From Rhizomys pruinosus (lineage: Eukaryota > Chordata > Mammalia > Rodentia > Spalacidae): a stretch of DNA of 64,000 nt. The position numbers were made by a program, and so were the translations under genes. Positions 10,396 to 20,951 of the stretch are shown piece after piece. The notes below the pieces were generated by a model. It was not told the origin of the DNA, did not search any database, and saw only the letters and a program-made list of their open reading frames with translations. The DNA lies in assembly GCA_009823505.1 (NCBI GenBank), contig VZQC01008082.1, forward strand, positions 1,188,056 through 1,252,055, in the 5' to 3' direction. The stretch's first letter is position 1; every line of letters begins with the position of its first letter.

Positions 10396-10557
10396 TTTTT
10401 TTCTTTTCTTTTTGACACAAGCTCTCCCTGTAGCTCCAGCTGGCCTGGAAGTCGCTATATAGACCAGGCTGGTCTTAAACTCATAGAGATCTACCTGCCT
10501 CTGGAGCGCTCTGCCTCCTGAGCGCTGGGATTATAGGTGTGTGCCACCGAGTTCAGC
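10396..10557 (-). mobile_element. B1 SINE
   Basis: Poly-T, then tgacacaagctctccctgta, ctatatagaccaggctggtc and gggattataggtgtgtgcc. Confidence 0.85.
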
Positions 10558-10587
10558 TCCTGGGATCTTATTATCCTGAGCTTTTCT

Positions 10588-10590
10588 TTT

Positions 10591-10625
<35 letters not shown>

Positions 10626-10768
10626 GTCTTTTCGAGACAGGGTCTCCCTGTAGTCCCAGCTGTCCTGGAACTCACTCTGTAGACCAGGCTGGCCTTGAAC
10701 TCACAAACATCCACCTGCCTCTGCCTCCCAAGTGTTAAGATTAAAGGCGTGCGCCACCACGCCCGGCT
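10588..10768 (-). mobile_element. B1 SINE with target-site duplication
   Basis: TTTTC-rich tail, cgagacagggtctccctgta, ending cgccaccacgcccggct. Direct repeats of atcctgagcttttct flank it (about 10572 and 10770). Confidence 0.93.
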
Positions 10769-10831
10769 CTATCCTGAGCTTTTCTATTACCACACCACTG
10801 GCCAATGCTTGACACACGTGCACAAACATAT

Positions 10832-10977
10832 ACTTTTTTTTTTGTCTTTTTCAGACAGGATCTCCCAGTAGCCCCAGCTGGCCTGGAACTTACTCTGTAG
10901 ACCAGGCTGGCCTTGAACTCACAGAGGCCTCTGCCTCCTTAGTGCTGGGATTAAAGGCGTGCACCACCACGCCCAGC
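10832..10977 (-). mobile_element. B1 SINE
   Basis: cagacaggatctcccagtag to gcaccaccacgcccagcc, with a short internal deletion. Confidence 0.87.
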
Positions 10978-11159
10978 CCAGACATACACTCTTATGATAT
11001 GCGGCCCTTATGCCGCACCTTCTGCTGGGTATCTCCATGGATTTAATTCTTAACAATCTGGTGAAGAAAGCAGAAGTGTCATTTTTTCCATCTTATAAGA
11101 TGGCCTAGGTCGGGCAGAAGACTAAGAGGAAGGAGCCAGGCTAACATTAGTTGAGTATA

Positions 11160-11282
11160 CAGTGTTTATATAGAATGCCTGAATAATTCATCATACGAAG
11201 AGAAAACAGAGGCTCAGAGAGCTGGAATAGTTTGCCCATGGTCATACAGCAGATAAACAGTAAAGCTGGGATTTAAAACAGG
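11160..11282 (-). mobile_element. MIR SINE
   Basis: gaggctcagagagctggaat, then gcccatggtcatacagcag and gctgggatttaaaac follow antisense MIR. Confidence 0.6.
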
Positions 11283-11345
11283 ATTTATTATACTATTCTT
11301 ATTCATGTATGTTTGAAGTTTTACAAAATAAAAGATGTTTTTGAA

Positions 11346-11386
11346 AGAAGTCAGTTCTAAAAAAAAAAAAAAAAGAAGTCAGTTCT
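11346..11386 (+). mobile_element. Poly-A-only insertion between 12-13-bp direct repeats
   Basis: Identical gaagtcagttct copies lie immediately on both sides of a run of about 16 A residues. This is the footprint of target-primed reverse transcription that copied only a tail. Confidence 0.7.
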
Positions 11387-11389
11387 GAT

Positions 11390-11915
11390 ATCCTCCCCCC
11401 CCAAGGCTTGATGACTTAAAAAGAGGAAAATGGAAAACTCCCCTCCCTCCCTTCCGTCCAATGTGCTTAGACACTCCAAGGTGGAGACAGTGAGGTTCCT
11501 CATAGCAGGTTGGTGACAGACATCTTTGTAGAAACGGCACCACACAGGGCTCCTTTTCCAACCTTTCAGGGTTTCCTGTCCAGGGGTCAGGGGATTGGTG
11601 AGGAAGCTCACCTCCCAGGACGTCATCCAGAAATCTCCCAATGGACAGGGGCCCCACTAGCTTCGGGGAGGCAGGTGTCTAGAGGTGGGGGTAGAAAACT
11701 ATTGCCTCAAGGCTGTACCCAGATACTTCATAAAATCCCACAGCACAGAGAGGTCAAGGGTTGGCACACAGTGGAAGCAACTGGCTTAGTTCTCTAGCAG
11801 AAGCCAGACTGGAAGGAGACAAGACAGAAACTGACAATATGTGGAGGGACAAGGAGCTGGGCATGCTAACCACTTGAGGGAGCAGAAGAGAAACTTAACA
11901 CTTAAAAATAAAAAT
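11390..11915. other. Unique intronic stretch
   Basis: No recognised repeat or exon. Confidence 0.45.
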
Positions 11916-11920
11916 GTTAG

Positions 11921-12086
11921 TGAGGCATGGTGGCGCACGCCTTTAATCCTAGCACTTGGGAGGCAGAGGCAGGCGGATCTTTGTGAGTTCATGGCCAGCC
12001 TGGTCTAGAGAGTAAGTTCCAGGACAGCTGGGACTACAGGGAAACCCTGTCTCGACAAGACCAAAAAAAAAAAAAAAAAAAAAAAA
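11921..12086 (+). mobile_element. B1 SINE with target-site duplication
   Basis: Full B1 with a long poly-A tail; aaaatgttag occurs at both ends. Confidence 0.93.
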
Positions 12087-12090
12087 TGTT

Positions 12091-12232
12091 AGGGGCTAGG
12101 GAGATGACTCAGCAGGTAAAGGAACCTGTCACCAAGCCCAAAGACCTGAGTTTGACTCACATGGCGCAAGGTTAGAACCAACTCCCACGAGTTGTCATCT
12201 GACATCCACATGTACACTGTGACACACGTACT
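12091..12232 (+). mobile_element. tRNA-derived SINE (B3/B4-related)
   Basis: ggggctagggagatgactca, caagcccaaagacctgagtt and gttgtcatctgacatccaca follow the older B3/B4-type consensus rather than B2. Confidence 0.65.
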
Positions 12233-12550
12233 GTCTCAGGTTCCCTCTACCCCTGCCGCTACTTCTCCAGCACCAACTAGAAAGACTGGACTACGCTGGG
12301 CTGCTATTGCCTTTTCAGAGGTGTTAAACCCTTCTCTGCCTACTGCTCAGACCCTCCACTCTGCAAAGCCAGCCTCTTCTCCCCTGAGCTTTGCCAGAAG
12401 CATTCTGGCCTGCGGGTCGCTGCCTCTTTTTAGTCCTGAAAGCCCTTATCACAGACTTTGCACAGGTTGCCTCATCTCTAGAATCAAGCACATTAGTAAA
12501 GGGAACTTTGTGAATGCCTAGAAAAGGAAGTGGGTGACTGCTGGCATGGG

Positions 12551-12618
12551 GTCTATCTGACATGTGGGTCTATCCGACGTGTGGGTCTATCCGACGTGTG
12601 GGTCTATCCGACATGTGA
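12551..12618. repeat. 17-bp tandem repeat, four units
   Basis: Four consecutive units of the form gtctatccgacgtgtgg. The variable positions are T/C in tctgac/ccgac and A/G in acatg/acgtg. Confidence 0.9.
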
Positions 12619-12619
12619 G

Positions 12620-13355
12620 ACTCGCCTCTTTTCCTGCTTTGTGAGCTCAGTCAGTGAGTTAGGGCAAAGGGGGACTTCATCAGACATTTGATGGGCTTCT
12701 CAGGACAACACTGTGGTCACAATGAAGAAATGTGGGCTGGATGCCAGCTGCATATGGTGTGTCAGTCAGTGACTGATGGATGACCAGACAGGGGGAGGGG
12801 CAACAGAGGGACTGGAGAAGTTTCTGGTGGCAGTAAATAGGCTTGGTCATGTTCAGCATGTTTAGTTCTGACATGAATATCATGGGGAGGAATTACTTAT
12901 CAAATCTACAGATATAATTAGGATAGGAAGGACATCAGATACACCTGACTGAAGACTGACATTAAGAGCTCAAGCACAAATGGAAAGTCATGGGCTCTGG
13001 AAGAGACAAAGTAGAGATTGTTCTGGGAAATGCAAGTGGGACAGAAATGGTTCAGAAGCCACGTGAGAAAAATGGTTCAAGGAACTGGTGGTTTAGACTG
13101 TAGAAAAAAAAAGTTCAGGGGGAACATGCTGCCATTTTCAGGTTTGAAGGCCATCACGTAGAACTGGGATTGAAGTCATTCCACACGAGCTGAGGTTAAT
13201 AACACGTCCTCCTGACACAGCCTATGGCTGACTAAGCATCAGCACATGTGAAGGCAGAATATGGCCCAGCAGGGCTCCTCAGCACCAGCTGTGGCTGGCA
13301 ATAAATGGCAGTTTCACTATGGACATGCCACCGATAAATAATTTTTCAAAAGTAA
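12620..13355. other. Unique intronic stretch
   Basis: No recognised repeat or coding exon. Confidence 0.45.
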
Positions 13356-13359
13356 CTGG

Positions 13360-13545
13360 TAATTTCTATTTACTGAGCATTCAAAGACCCTTTCTGAGAA
13401 TCCACTATGTGTCTGTCACTGTGCTGTGCATGAGGGATGCAAAAGTGAGTAGGAAGCCACAAGGGATGCAGAAGTGCCTCTGCTTCCAGGGAGCTCCTGA
13501 TCCTGCTGCGGGGAGAGAGGGCATGCCTAATTCTAAGAGCACCAC
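13360..13545 (+). mobile_element. Ancient mammalian interspersed repeat fragment
   Basis: ttactgagcattcaaagacc, ctatgtgtctgtcactgtgc and ccagggagctcctgatcctg follow an old mammalian repeat with a 'ctactatgtgccaggcactg' theme. Family name uncertain. Confidence 0.4.
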
Positions 13546-13549
13546 GTGC

Positions 13550-14380
13550 GTTGATTATAGGTCTCAGTACAGGGAAGACCAGCTTCAGTTTAGATTAAGT
13601 CAAAGAGTTCTGGTAAAAATTCACACATATTTGGCTGACAAATTCCCAAAGGAGTATAATCAAATCCAAATCACCTGCTTCAGCCCACAATGCTAGCTGT
13701 GGAGAGAGAAGTGCACATAAGTCTGAGTCTGTGAATTTTGTGCCTGATATTCTGCTCTTACAGTCTGAGTTTTGGTCTTTTGCTGGGACTTGTTTATGTA
13801 CCTACAGATTGTCTTACAAGTGGCTGTGGTGTCAGGGTGAAGTGATTTAGCCAGCAGGGCTGCCCAACTCTCCATTTCTACCCACCCTATGGGGACTGCT
13901 TCAGCACAGACATAAACATGGTCCTGCCGTTACCTTATTGCACTCGTCACATGGGGAGGCTAGAAGGCTTGATTCAGGGATATGATTGGATTTTAAATCC
14001 CAGTCTCACAGGATTTTAATTACTGGTCTGGGGCAGCAGGGATAGGCGCTGGCTGCCTTTGGATGGAGAAGGTCGATACACCAGTCCACAACATATTGAG
14101 CCACAATGCCTGCAGACTCTATTGCTCTATTTAATCATCTTTTGCAAAATTTACAGTGGAACAGGAGGGATCAATACGGAATTTATCACATTCTCTTGTA
14201 AATATGAGCCAGGAAAGAGTTCCAGGCAGTTTGTTACCGAGTGGGAGGGAACATGTCTGTGTACAGCTGGGCATTAGGAGATGAGACAAAATCTATACTA
14301 CTTGGCACAAGCTACAGATACTCAGGCAGTCTCTCTTAAGCCTGAAGGCAAGTTCAGTGGGAAGAACAGTGATCCATTCG
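13550..14380. other. Unique intronic stretch
   Basis: Nothing recognised. Confidence 0.4.
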
Positions 14381-14382
14381 AA

Positions 14383-14421
14383 TGACCGACCTACCAACTG
14401 ACTGACCAACTGACCAGCCAA

Positions 14422-14464
<43 letters not shown>

Positions 14465-14500
14465 ACCAACCAACCAACCAACCAACCAACCAACCAACCT
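14383..14500. repeat. Tetranucleotide microsatellite (CCAG/ACTG)n(CCAA)n
   Basis: Imperfect gaccaact units grade into pure ccag repeats and then pure ccaa repeats. A minus-strand GWLA/GWLV reading frame across it is only the translation of the tetramer. Confidence 0.95.
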
Positions 14501-14509
14501 TCTAGCACC

Positions 14510-15385
14510 TCCTTTACTATGGAGAGGCTCTGGAGCTACTGACTATGGAATTCTGCCCATGAGAACATAATCATAAATATAACAATGATTCTGCCACTTG
14601 CTTGGAGTGGGTCTTGTATAAGTTCCTGAACAGACTAGTGCCCTTCTTAACACATGGTGGCTTGTAAAGTTAATGAACTAAAAAAGATAAGCATTAGCTA
14701 AAGCTTGGCACATTGTGAGATTTTGATGAGCTATTGTTATTTTTCCTACAGTTATTATTACTAAGCACTCCTTCCTGCAGCGAGTCATTTATATGCGTGG
14801 AAATCGAAAGGTGACAATAAGCTGTCTGCCTTATTTCCTTAGCAGACAGAGGGGAACTGGACTGACTGCCTTCCTGGGCAAGTAACCTGGCCAGGGATAT
14901 GGTGGCAGAATGAGTGGCACTGGAGGAAGGAGTGCAATGAGGAAACACACAGGGTACTTGGTTTTTCAGTTTCAATTATAATCTTTAAAAGCTGTATATT
15001 TTAAACGTCCTAAAATTGGAGTAGGGGAAGAGGGTGAGAAATTGGTCTCCTGTGGGCAAACCAGGGGAAATTAGACAATGTACAAAGAAGCTGGATCTTG
15101 AAAGCTAAACTGGACTTCGACAGGTGGAAAAGGGAAGGGCGTTCAACAGGGAACAGCAAACGAGGAGGGTTAGAGAAGGAAGACAGCTGGGGTGAGTGGA
15201 CCCTTGTTGCCAGCTCCGGGGACCTAGCAGGTGCCGTCCCAATCCAGAGGCAAACTGTCGTCCCCTCGTCCTCTCTTGGAGTCAAGGTAGCAGAAGACTC
15301 ATGGTGCACAGCACAGCACACGGATGCTGGGTGAAGCATCTGAACGGACCTTGGAGGTACTCAGGGGAGCAAGAGAGCTTTGCAG
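14510..15385. other. Unique intronic stretch
   Basis: No recognised repeat or exon. Confidence 0.4.
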
Positions 15386-15388
15386 AGT

Positions 15389-15506
15389 ACAGTGTGGGCT
15401 GAAGGGGATCCTGGAGGTGGGGAGGCCAGCGACATAGCGGTTATACAGTGTGGGCTGAAGGGGATCCTGGAGGTGGGGAGGCCAGCGACATAGCGGTTAT
15501 ACAGTG
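15389..15506. repeat. Perfect 56-bp tandem duplication
   Basis: The segment beginning acagtgtgggctgaagggga and ending catagcggttat occurs twice head-to-tail without a mismatch (15389-15444, 15445-15500), followed by the first bases of a third unit. Confidence 0.93.
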
Positions 15507-15595
15507 GTCTAGATAAATGAAGCCTCAGCTGGGCCAAGTGGGAGATGAACATAGGAAGGAATCCTACAGACAGGCGTATTAAGAAGAAAGGGAGG

Positions 15596-15790
15596 GGGCT
15601 GCAGAGATGAGCACTGGCTGCTCTTGCAGAGGACCCGGGTTGGCTTCCCTGGACCTACATGGCTAACAACCATCTGTAACTCCAGTTTCAGTGGATCTGA
15701 TGCTCTCTTCTGTCCTCCATGGGCACTGCATGACATAGGTGCACTTACACACGTGCAGGCATAGCACTCATCTACATAAAATAAAAACAA
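15596..15790 (+). mobile_element. B3-type SINE
   Basis: A shortened head gctgcagagatgagcactgg is followed by gaggacccgggttggcttcc and an ATAAAATAAAAAC tail. Confidence 0.8.
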
Positions 15791-15801
15791 ATGAGGGGAA
15801 A

Positions 15802-16005
15802 GGGGTTGCAGAGATGGCTCAGTTAAGAGAACTGGCTGCTCTTTCAGAGGACCCTACATATATTGGTAACAACTGTCAGTAACTCTAGTTCCAGGGACCT
15901 GACACCCTCTTCTGACCTCTGTAGGAAGTGCATGAAAGTGGTGCATTTACATGCAAACATGTAAATTAATTACACAAGTAAATTTAAAGTAAAATTTTTT
16001 TAAAA
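15802..16005 (+). mobile_element. B3-type SINE
   Basis: ggttgcagagatggctcagt, ctgacaccctcttctgacct and an AAATTTAAAG-type tail. Adjacent to the previous SINE. Confidence 0.75.
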
Positions 16006-16009
16006 GGAG

Positions 16010-16980
16010 GGAGAAATGGTAGGTACAAAAAGAGCTGGTAGATGGTGACACTGCCACTCACTGAATGGGGTGTGTGGAAGACGGCATGAAGAGGGCTGGG
16101 TTTGGACACAATGTGCATGTGTGTTTACAGAATCTGAACCTCAGCAGAAGTACTGGAGACACGAAAATGCTGGGTTTCTTCTGAGGAAAATATGCAGACC
16201 AGTGTGGTCAGAAAGAGGTGGGACATAAGCCAATGGAAAGGCAAACCCCTGGCAGGGGCTTTGGACGGGTAGATTACACTCTGAGCATTGGGAGTGAGGA
16301 GTCTCAGCTCATTTCTATTTTGGGAAAGTTTTCTGGAAGTGGTGGCTTTCAGGAGACCAGCCAGCCCTACTTTTCCTTCTCCCCCTAAAGGCGGCAGTAG
16401 GCTCTGGGCTCAGAAAGCAGTTGGGAACAACTGTCAGCAGAGAAGAGGCGGCTGAGGATAAAGCCGAGTTCAGAGTGAACCACAGGAGAGCCCAGGTCCC
16501 CGGCTTTGGCAGCTCCCCTCCCCCTTCTTGAAATGACAGCTGAGACCGAGGCAGCCAAGCCTGGGGTCTGGGCTGAATTTAGCAGTTGTAATTATACTAC
16601 TGACGTCTGGGGCAGAGCCATAGTCTGCAGGAGGCAGCAGCTTTTGTTCATGCACTAAAACCACATCATCTTCAAACATGCTAATCACATGTCTGCTTCT
16701 GTCTAACAACATTGGAGGGAGGCTGAGGAAAGGGCACACAATGCCCACACATCTGGCTAATTCAGTTAGGAGGCCAATCAATCTTGATGGGTTGTCTGTA
16801 AAACACTGCCCCACCCCAAAGGGCTGAGCTGACCAGATGTTGAATCGTCTGCTGACCAATCCCAGCTGAATGCCCATAGCGGGGAGAAGGGCTTGGGAAA
16901 AGGGCTACACTTCCACTTCCACGTTTGTGCCTAAGCACCAGCCACTTTTCTGTTTGGAGAAGTCTCAGCAGTAGTGGGTA
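16010..16980. other. Unique intronic stretch
   Basis: No SINE over about 970 bp. The part near 16560-16830 is compositionally even and could be conserved, but no exon signal was seen. Confidence 0.4.
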
Positions 16981-17100
16981 AAGCTGGCTGTGGTGGTTTA
17001 CACCTGTAATCTAGCACTAGGGAGGGTGAAGCAGGATGATGGCCACGAATTTGAGCCCATAGGCTACACAGCAAGACCTTGTCTCAAAATGCAAAAATAC
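16981..17100 (+). mobile_element. Old B1-like SINE
   Basis: gctggctgtggtggtttaca, cctgtaatctagcactaggg and gcaagaccttgtctcaaaat follow a diverged B1. Confidence 0.65.
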
Positions 17101-17112
17101 AAGCAGTGGGTG

Positions 17113-17325
17113 AGTCACTAGAATAATGCACACTCACAGACCTGTCACTAGAATGCACACTCATAGATTTCTGTCATTAGAATAATGCAGACTCAGACTT
17201 CTGTCACTAGAATAATGCACATAGACTTCTGTCACTAGAATAATGCACACTCATAGACTTCTGTCACTAGAATAATGCACACTCAGACTTCTGTCACTAG
17301 AATAATGCACACTCATAGAGTTCTG
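17113..17325. repeat. 28-32-bp minisatellite, 7 units in the clean contig
   Basis: Units start gtcactagaataatgcacac and end tcatagacttct or the shorter tcagacttct. The inverted noisy copies at 29056-29480 and 43672-44085 each show 14 units. Confidence 0.93.
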
Positions 17326-17329
17326 TTCT

Positions 17330-17685
17330 GAACTTTGGGAAGATGAGGGGCCTTGTTTGTAGTTGGCTTAACAATCATGCATAAACAGATCCCAGCGGGA
17401 TATTTTTATTAATTGCATTTCCCAGTATGAAGAGAATGAAAGGTAGAGGAGGTGTCTTTAATATGGTATCAAATAACAACAGGCTATGAGTCTGGGCAGA
17501 GGAACCATTTATCTGCTGATTTTTAGCCTCCCATCAAGGCTGAAGGAATTACTCATCTTCCTCATAAAACTGATGCCTTTTCCAGACACAGAGGCTGTTC
17601 AATGAGCATGCTCCTGGTTTGTGCTCCTTCCTCTACATCCAACTACAGGTATAAGGTAACTGTCACAAAAATAAGCATGGAGCTG
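17330..17685. other. Unique intronic stretch
   Basis: No repeat or exon recognised. Confidence 0.4.
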
Positions 17686-17687
17686 GG

Positions 17688-17926
17688 GCTGGAGAGATAG
17701 CCTAGTGGTTAAGAGCGCTGACTGCTCTTGCAGAGGACCTGGGTTTGATCCCCAGCACCCACATGGCAGCTAAGAACCATCTGTAACTCCAATTCCAGGA
17801 GAACTCGAGTTCCAGGGGAATCAGAGACCCTCTCTGACCTCTGCAGCATTGCATGACACAGGTGCACAAACCTACATGCAGACAGTACATTCATACACAT
17901 ACAAAAATAAATAAAATAAAAAAAAT
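17688..17926 (+). mobile_element. B2 SINE with target-site duplication
   Basis: ggctggagagatagcctagt to an AATAAATAAAATAAA tail; aaaataagcatggag is present on both sides. Confidence 0.93.
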
Positions 17927-18159
17927 AAGCATGGAGGGTGGTAGGGAGATGAGGAACTAGGAGAGAGGAACAGGCCAGAGACAGCAAGATGACCCATTTC
18001 ATGGAGAGCTTGCTTGGGCCCATAGTCACATTTTCCTCAAAAGGGCTTTCCCCTAATAGGTTCCAGTCTGTCCTAGGGTTGAAGCTGCATGGTGAATCAA
18101 ATGCATGGCTCTGAGTAAAGAAAATTCACGTTTTAGATAGTGTAAAGGAAGCAGGAGGC

Positions 18160-18232
18160 CTTTACTATGTGTCTATACCAGTGCCTGGCATGCAGCAGGG
18201 TTTGATCAATGCTTGCTGACTAAATGTACCCC
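18160..18232 (+). mobile_element. L2/MIR-type 3' end fragment
   Basis: ccagtgcctggcatgcagca followed by tcaatgcttgctgactaaat matches the common 3' tail of L2/MIR elements. Confidence 0.5.
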
Positions 18233-18654
18233 AGCTATGTCACAGCTGGGCTATGTTCTCCCATTTGTAGTCACCGGCAATACTCCCAAATCACCAGAGA
18301 CCAGGGGAGTCTTCTCTCAGCTTGCAGGGAACTGAAATCATGGTGGAGGGCAGAGCTATCATCTTATTACCACATCCAGCAAGAGTGCAGTAATTCAATC
18401 CTGCCTCCCTTTGACTCCTGCCTTGATTCTGACATATGGGAGACATATGGGACACCTAGGACTGTGTCTACCTGTGCCTTTCCTCTTCATTCTTTGCCGT
18501 GTTATTACTCCTTCTTATGCAGTCTGGCCCCGTATTCCCAGTTTCAATGTGTACAGTTTAAACTATCCCAGTGGATCTCAATCTTGGATATGTAATAGAA
18601 TTGCACAGGAAGTGGTACAACCATGCTAAGCCAACATAAGAGAAAAGAGTCATT

Positions 18655-18811
18655 AGCTGGGCATGGTGGCGCACGCCTTTAATCCTAGCACTTGGGAGGC
18701 AGAGGCAGGCAGATCTTTGTGAGTTCAAGGCCAACCTGGTCTACGGAGCAAGTTCCAGGACAGCTGGGGCTACAGGGAGACTCTGTCTCGAAAAGACAAA
18801 AAAAAAAAAAG
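18655..18811 (+). mobile_element. B1 SINE with target-site duplication
   Basis: gctgggcatggtggcgcacg to poly-A; agagaaaagagtca directly repeated at about 18641 and 18811. Confidence 0.94.
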
Positions 18812-18849
18812 AGAAAAGAGTCACAATGTGCATCACAGGTGTGCTGGAT

Positions 18850-19195
18850 AGCTGGAGCCTCAATTGGGAATTTCCTCCATCAGACTGGCCTGTGGCCGTG
18901 TCTGTGGGACATTTTCTTGATTGTTGAGTGATATGGGAAGGCCCAGGCCTCTGTAGGCAGTGCCACCCTGGGCAGATTGTTCTGTGTTGTATAAGCAGGC
19001 TGAGCATGGGCCAGGGAGCAAGCCAGTAAGTAGCATTCCTCCATGCCCTGTGCTTTGGTTCCTTCCCTGAGTTCCTACCTTGGGCTTCCTAAGTGATGAA
19101 TTATGACCTGGGAGATAAGCCAAATAAGCCCTTTCCTCTCCAAGTTGGTACTGATCAGTGTTTTGTCACAACTAAAAGCAAACAAGAACAACAGG
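18850..19195 (+). mobile_element. Rodent LTR (MaLR/MT-ORR1-like) fragment
   Basis: gacattttcttgattgttga, ctgagcatgggccagggagc, gacctgggagataagccaaa and gccctttcctctccaagttg match, in order, the 3' half of a widespread rodent LTR. Exact family uncertain. Confidence 0.6.
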
Positions 19196-19244
19196 TAAAG
19201 GGCTACAATCCTTAATATAAAAGTAATTGTGGACAAAAAAATCA

Positions 19245-19400
19245 AAAGCTGGGTTGGTGGTGCTGTTATTCTAGCACTTAGAAGGCTCACGCAGGAAGAT
19301 TCCAGGAGTCTGAAGGTAACCTGGACCACACAGTGAGTACTAGCCAGACCAGTCAGGACTACACAGCAAGATCCTGTCCCAAAAATAAAACAAAACAAAA
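19245..19400 (+). mobile_element. Old B1-like SINE
   Basis: gctgggttggtggtgctgtt, ctagcacttagaaggctcac and gcaagatcctgtcccaaaaa; strongly diverged. Confidence 0.6.
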
Positions 19401-19789
19401 GTAAAGAGAAAACCCAAGACTAAAAGTCCCATAGGAAAATGAGCCAGAGGTACACAGACAATTCACAAAAGGAGGTACAAAATGACCCTTAAGCATATGA
19501 AGTGAGGTGCAAATCCACTCATAATAAGAGAACCAAATGAAAATTATAAGTGACATACTATTTCCCTTCTACCAGACTGGCACAATCCCACCACAGCTTG
19601 ACAATCTAGTCTCTGAGAAGCTGGAAGGATACACTCTCCTGTAGGATGAATGGGGATGTCCAATAACAACTTCTGTGGATTAGAAACAGTGTGTAACCAA
19701 GAAGGTATGCATGTACCTTACACACCAGCACTTCTGCTTCTAGGATTTCACTGCAGGCACACAGCCAATAACATCAAAATATACATGCA

Positions 19790-19880
19790 GGGGCTGGAGA
19801 GATGGCTCAGCAGTGTGTACTCCTCTTACAGAGGGCCCGGGTTCGATTCCCACATCCACATGGTGGTTAAGAACCATCTT
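19790..19880 (+). mobile_element. B2 SINE, 3'-truncated by a B1
   Basis: ggggctggagagatggctca to tggttaagaaccatctt, then directly B1 sequence. Confidence 0.85.
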
Positions 19881-20030
19881 TAAGCCAGGCATGGTGGTGC
19901 GTGCCTTTAATCCTAGCACTGAGGAGGCAGAGGCAGGAAGATCTCTGTGAGTTCAAGGCCAGCCTGGTCTACAGAGTGAGTTCTTGGCCAGCTGGGGCTA
20001 TAGGGAGACTCTATCTCAAAAAAAAAAAAA
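19881..20030 (+). mobile_element. B1 SINE
   Basis: gccaggcatggtggtgcgtg to ctatctcaaaaaaaaaaaa. Confidence 0.92.
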
Positions 20031-20066
20031 ATATATATATATATATACACATATATGTATATATAT

Positions 20067-20101
<35 letters not shown>

Positions 20102-20105
20102 CATG
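20030..20105. repeat. (AT)n/(AC)n microsatellite at a B1 tail
   Basis: Alternating tatata with interspersed acatatatgt. Inverted, length-altered copies are at about 26200-26280 and 40810-40885. Confidence 0.93.
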
Positions 20106-20245
20106 CAAAGAGGTCATGTATAATCAATCCCATTGTTTCTGATTACAGAATATTGAAAACCACTAGGTCCATGCATAGGCCAGGAATGACGTACTATGCA
20201 GCCAGAAAAAGGAAGACAGATCTATGATACAAAATCTTTTCCAGC

Positions 20246-20392
20246 AGCCAGGCCTGGTGGCAGATGCCTTTAATCCCAGCATTTGGGAGGCAGAGGCAGG
20301 CGGATCTCTGTGAGTTCAAAACCAGCCTGGTCTACATAGCGAGCTCCAGGCCAGCTGGACTAAATAGAGACCCTGTTTCAAAAAGACCCCCC
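20246..20392 (+). mobile_element. B1 SINE
   Basis: gccaggcctggtggcagatg to ccctgtttcaaaaagacc. Confidence 0.9.
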
Positions 20393-20507
20393 CCTAAAAA
20401 AATGTTTTCCAGGAAACATAATGATGAAAAAAAAATGCAAACAAAGAGCATATATATGTCTTCCTTTATGCAGGATGAGAAGCAAAGAAAGCAAATAGCA
20501 GGCTAGG

Positions 20508-20795
20508 GATACGGCTCAGTTGTCAAGACCGAAGAACACATGTAAAAATGCATGATGGCATGTACCTTAATTCCAGTGTTGAAGAGGAGGAGATAGGAGA
20601 TGTCTAACACCAGTTTAGCCTAAGTGGTACGTTCCAGGTCACTGAAAGACCCTGTGTCCAAGGCAGAGGGATGGTGTTCCTGAGAACATCTGAGGTTGTC
20701 TTCTGGTCACTACATGTGTGAGCACGCTGGCCGTGGTATAACTACACACATCACAAGCATATACACAAATGCATACATAAAAAGAAAACACATTT
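20508..20795 (+). mobile_element. B4-type composite SINE
   Basis: A weak ID/tRNA-like head (gctagggatacggctcagtt) is followed by a B1-like middle (aattccagtgttgaagagga) and the tail ttctggtcactacatgtgtg. Confidence 0.55.
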
Positions 20796-20807
20796 TTAGG
20801 TTGTTAG

Positions 20808-20951
20808 CCTAGCGGCACGCCTTTAAACACTCAGGAGGCAGAGGCAGGCAGATCTTTGTGAGTTCAAGGACAGCCTGGTCTACAGAGAGAGTTCCAGGCC
20901 AGCTGGGGCTATAGGGAGACCCTGTCTCAAAAAGACCAAAAAAAAAAAGAG
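20808..20951 (+). mobile_element. B1 SINE, apparently chimeric (contig misjoin site)
   Basis: gcctagcggcacgcctttaa to poly-A followed by gagttgaggg. The left flank is that of the noisy-copy B1 at 25330-25480 (40080 end in the second copy), while the right flank is that of another B1 (22149-22271, 38570-38690). Confidence 0.75.

Larger units (their letters stand above)
19410..20507 (+). mobile_element. Ancient L1M/HAL1-type ORF2 3' remnant, interrupted by younger SINEs
   Basis: agacaattcacaaaaggagg, cttaagcatatgaagtgagg, agcacttctgcttctaggat and, after insertions, acgtactatgcagccagaaa follow the 3' end of ORF2 of old mammalian L1s in order. Stops and frameshifts throughout. SINEs at 19790-20030 and 20246-20395 and an AT repeat split it. 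Confidence 0.6.

Noticed and set aside
14293..14508. Gly-Trp-Leu repeat protein on the minus strand
   Set aside because: It is the translation of a tetranucleotide microsatellite without other coding support.
17113..17325. CRISPR-like array
   Set aside because: Units are directly tandem with only small length variants and no unique spacers, in a SINE-rich mammalian intron; it is a minisatellite.
20030..20105. AT-rich cruciform as replication origin or matrix attachment site
   Set aside because: It is a microsatellite grown from a B1 poly-A tail; nothing beyond composition suggests such a role.
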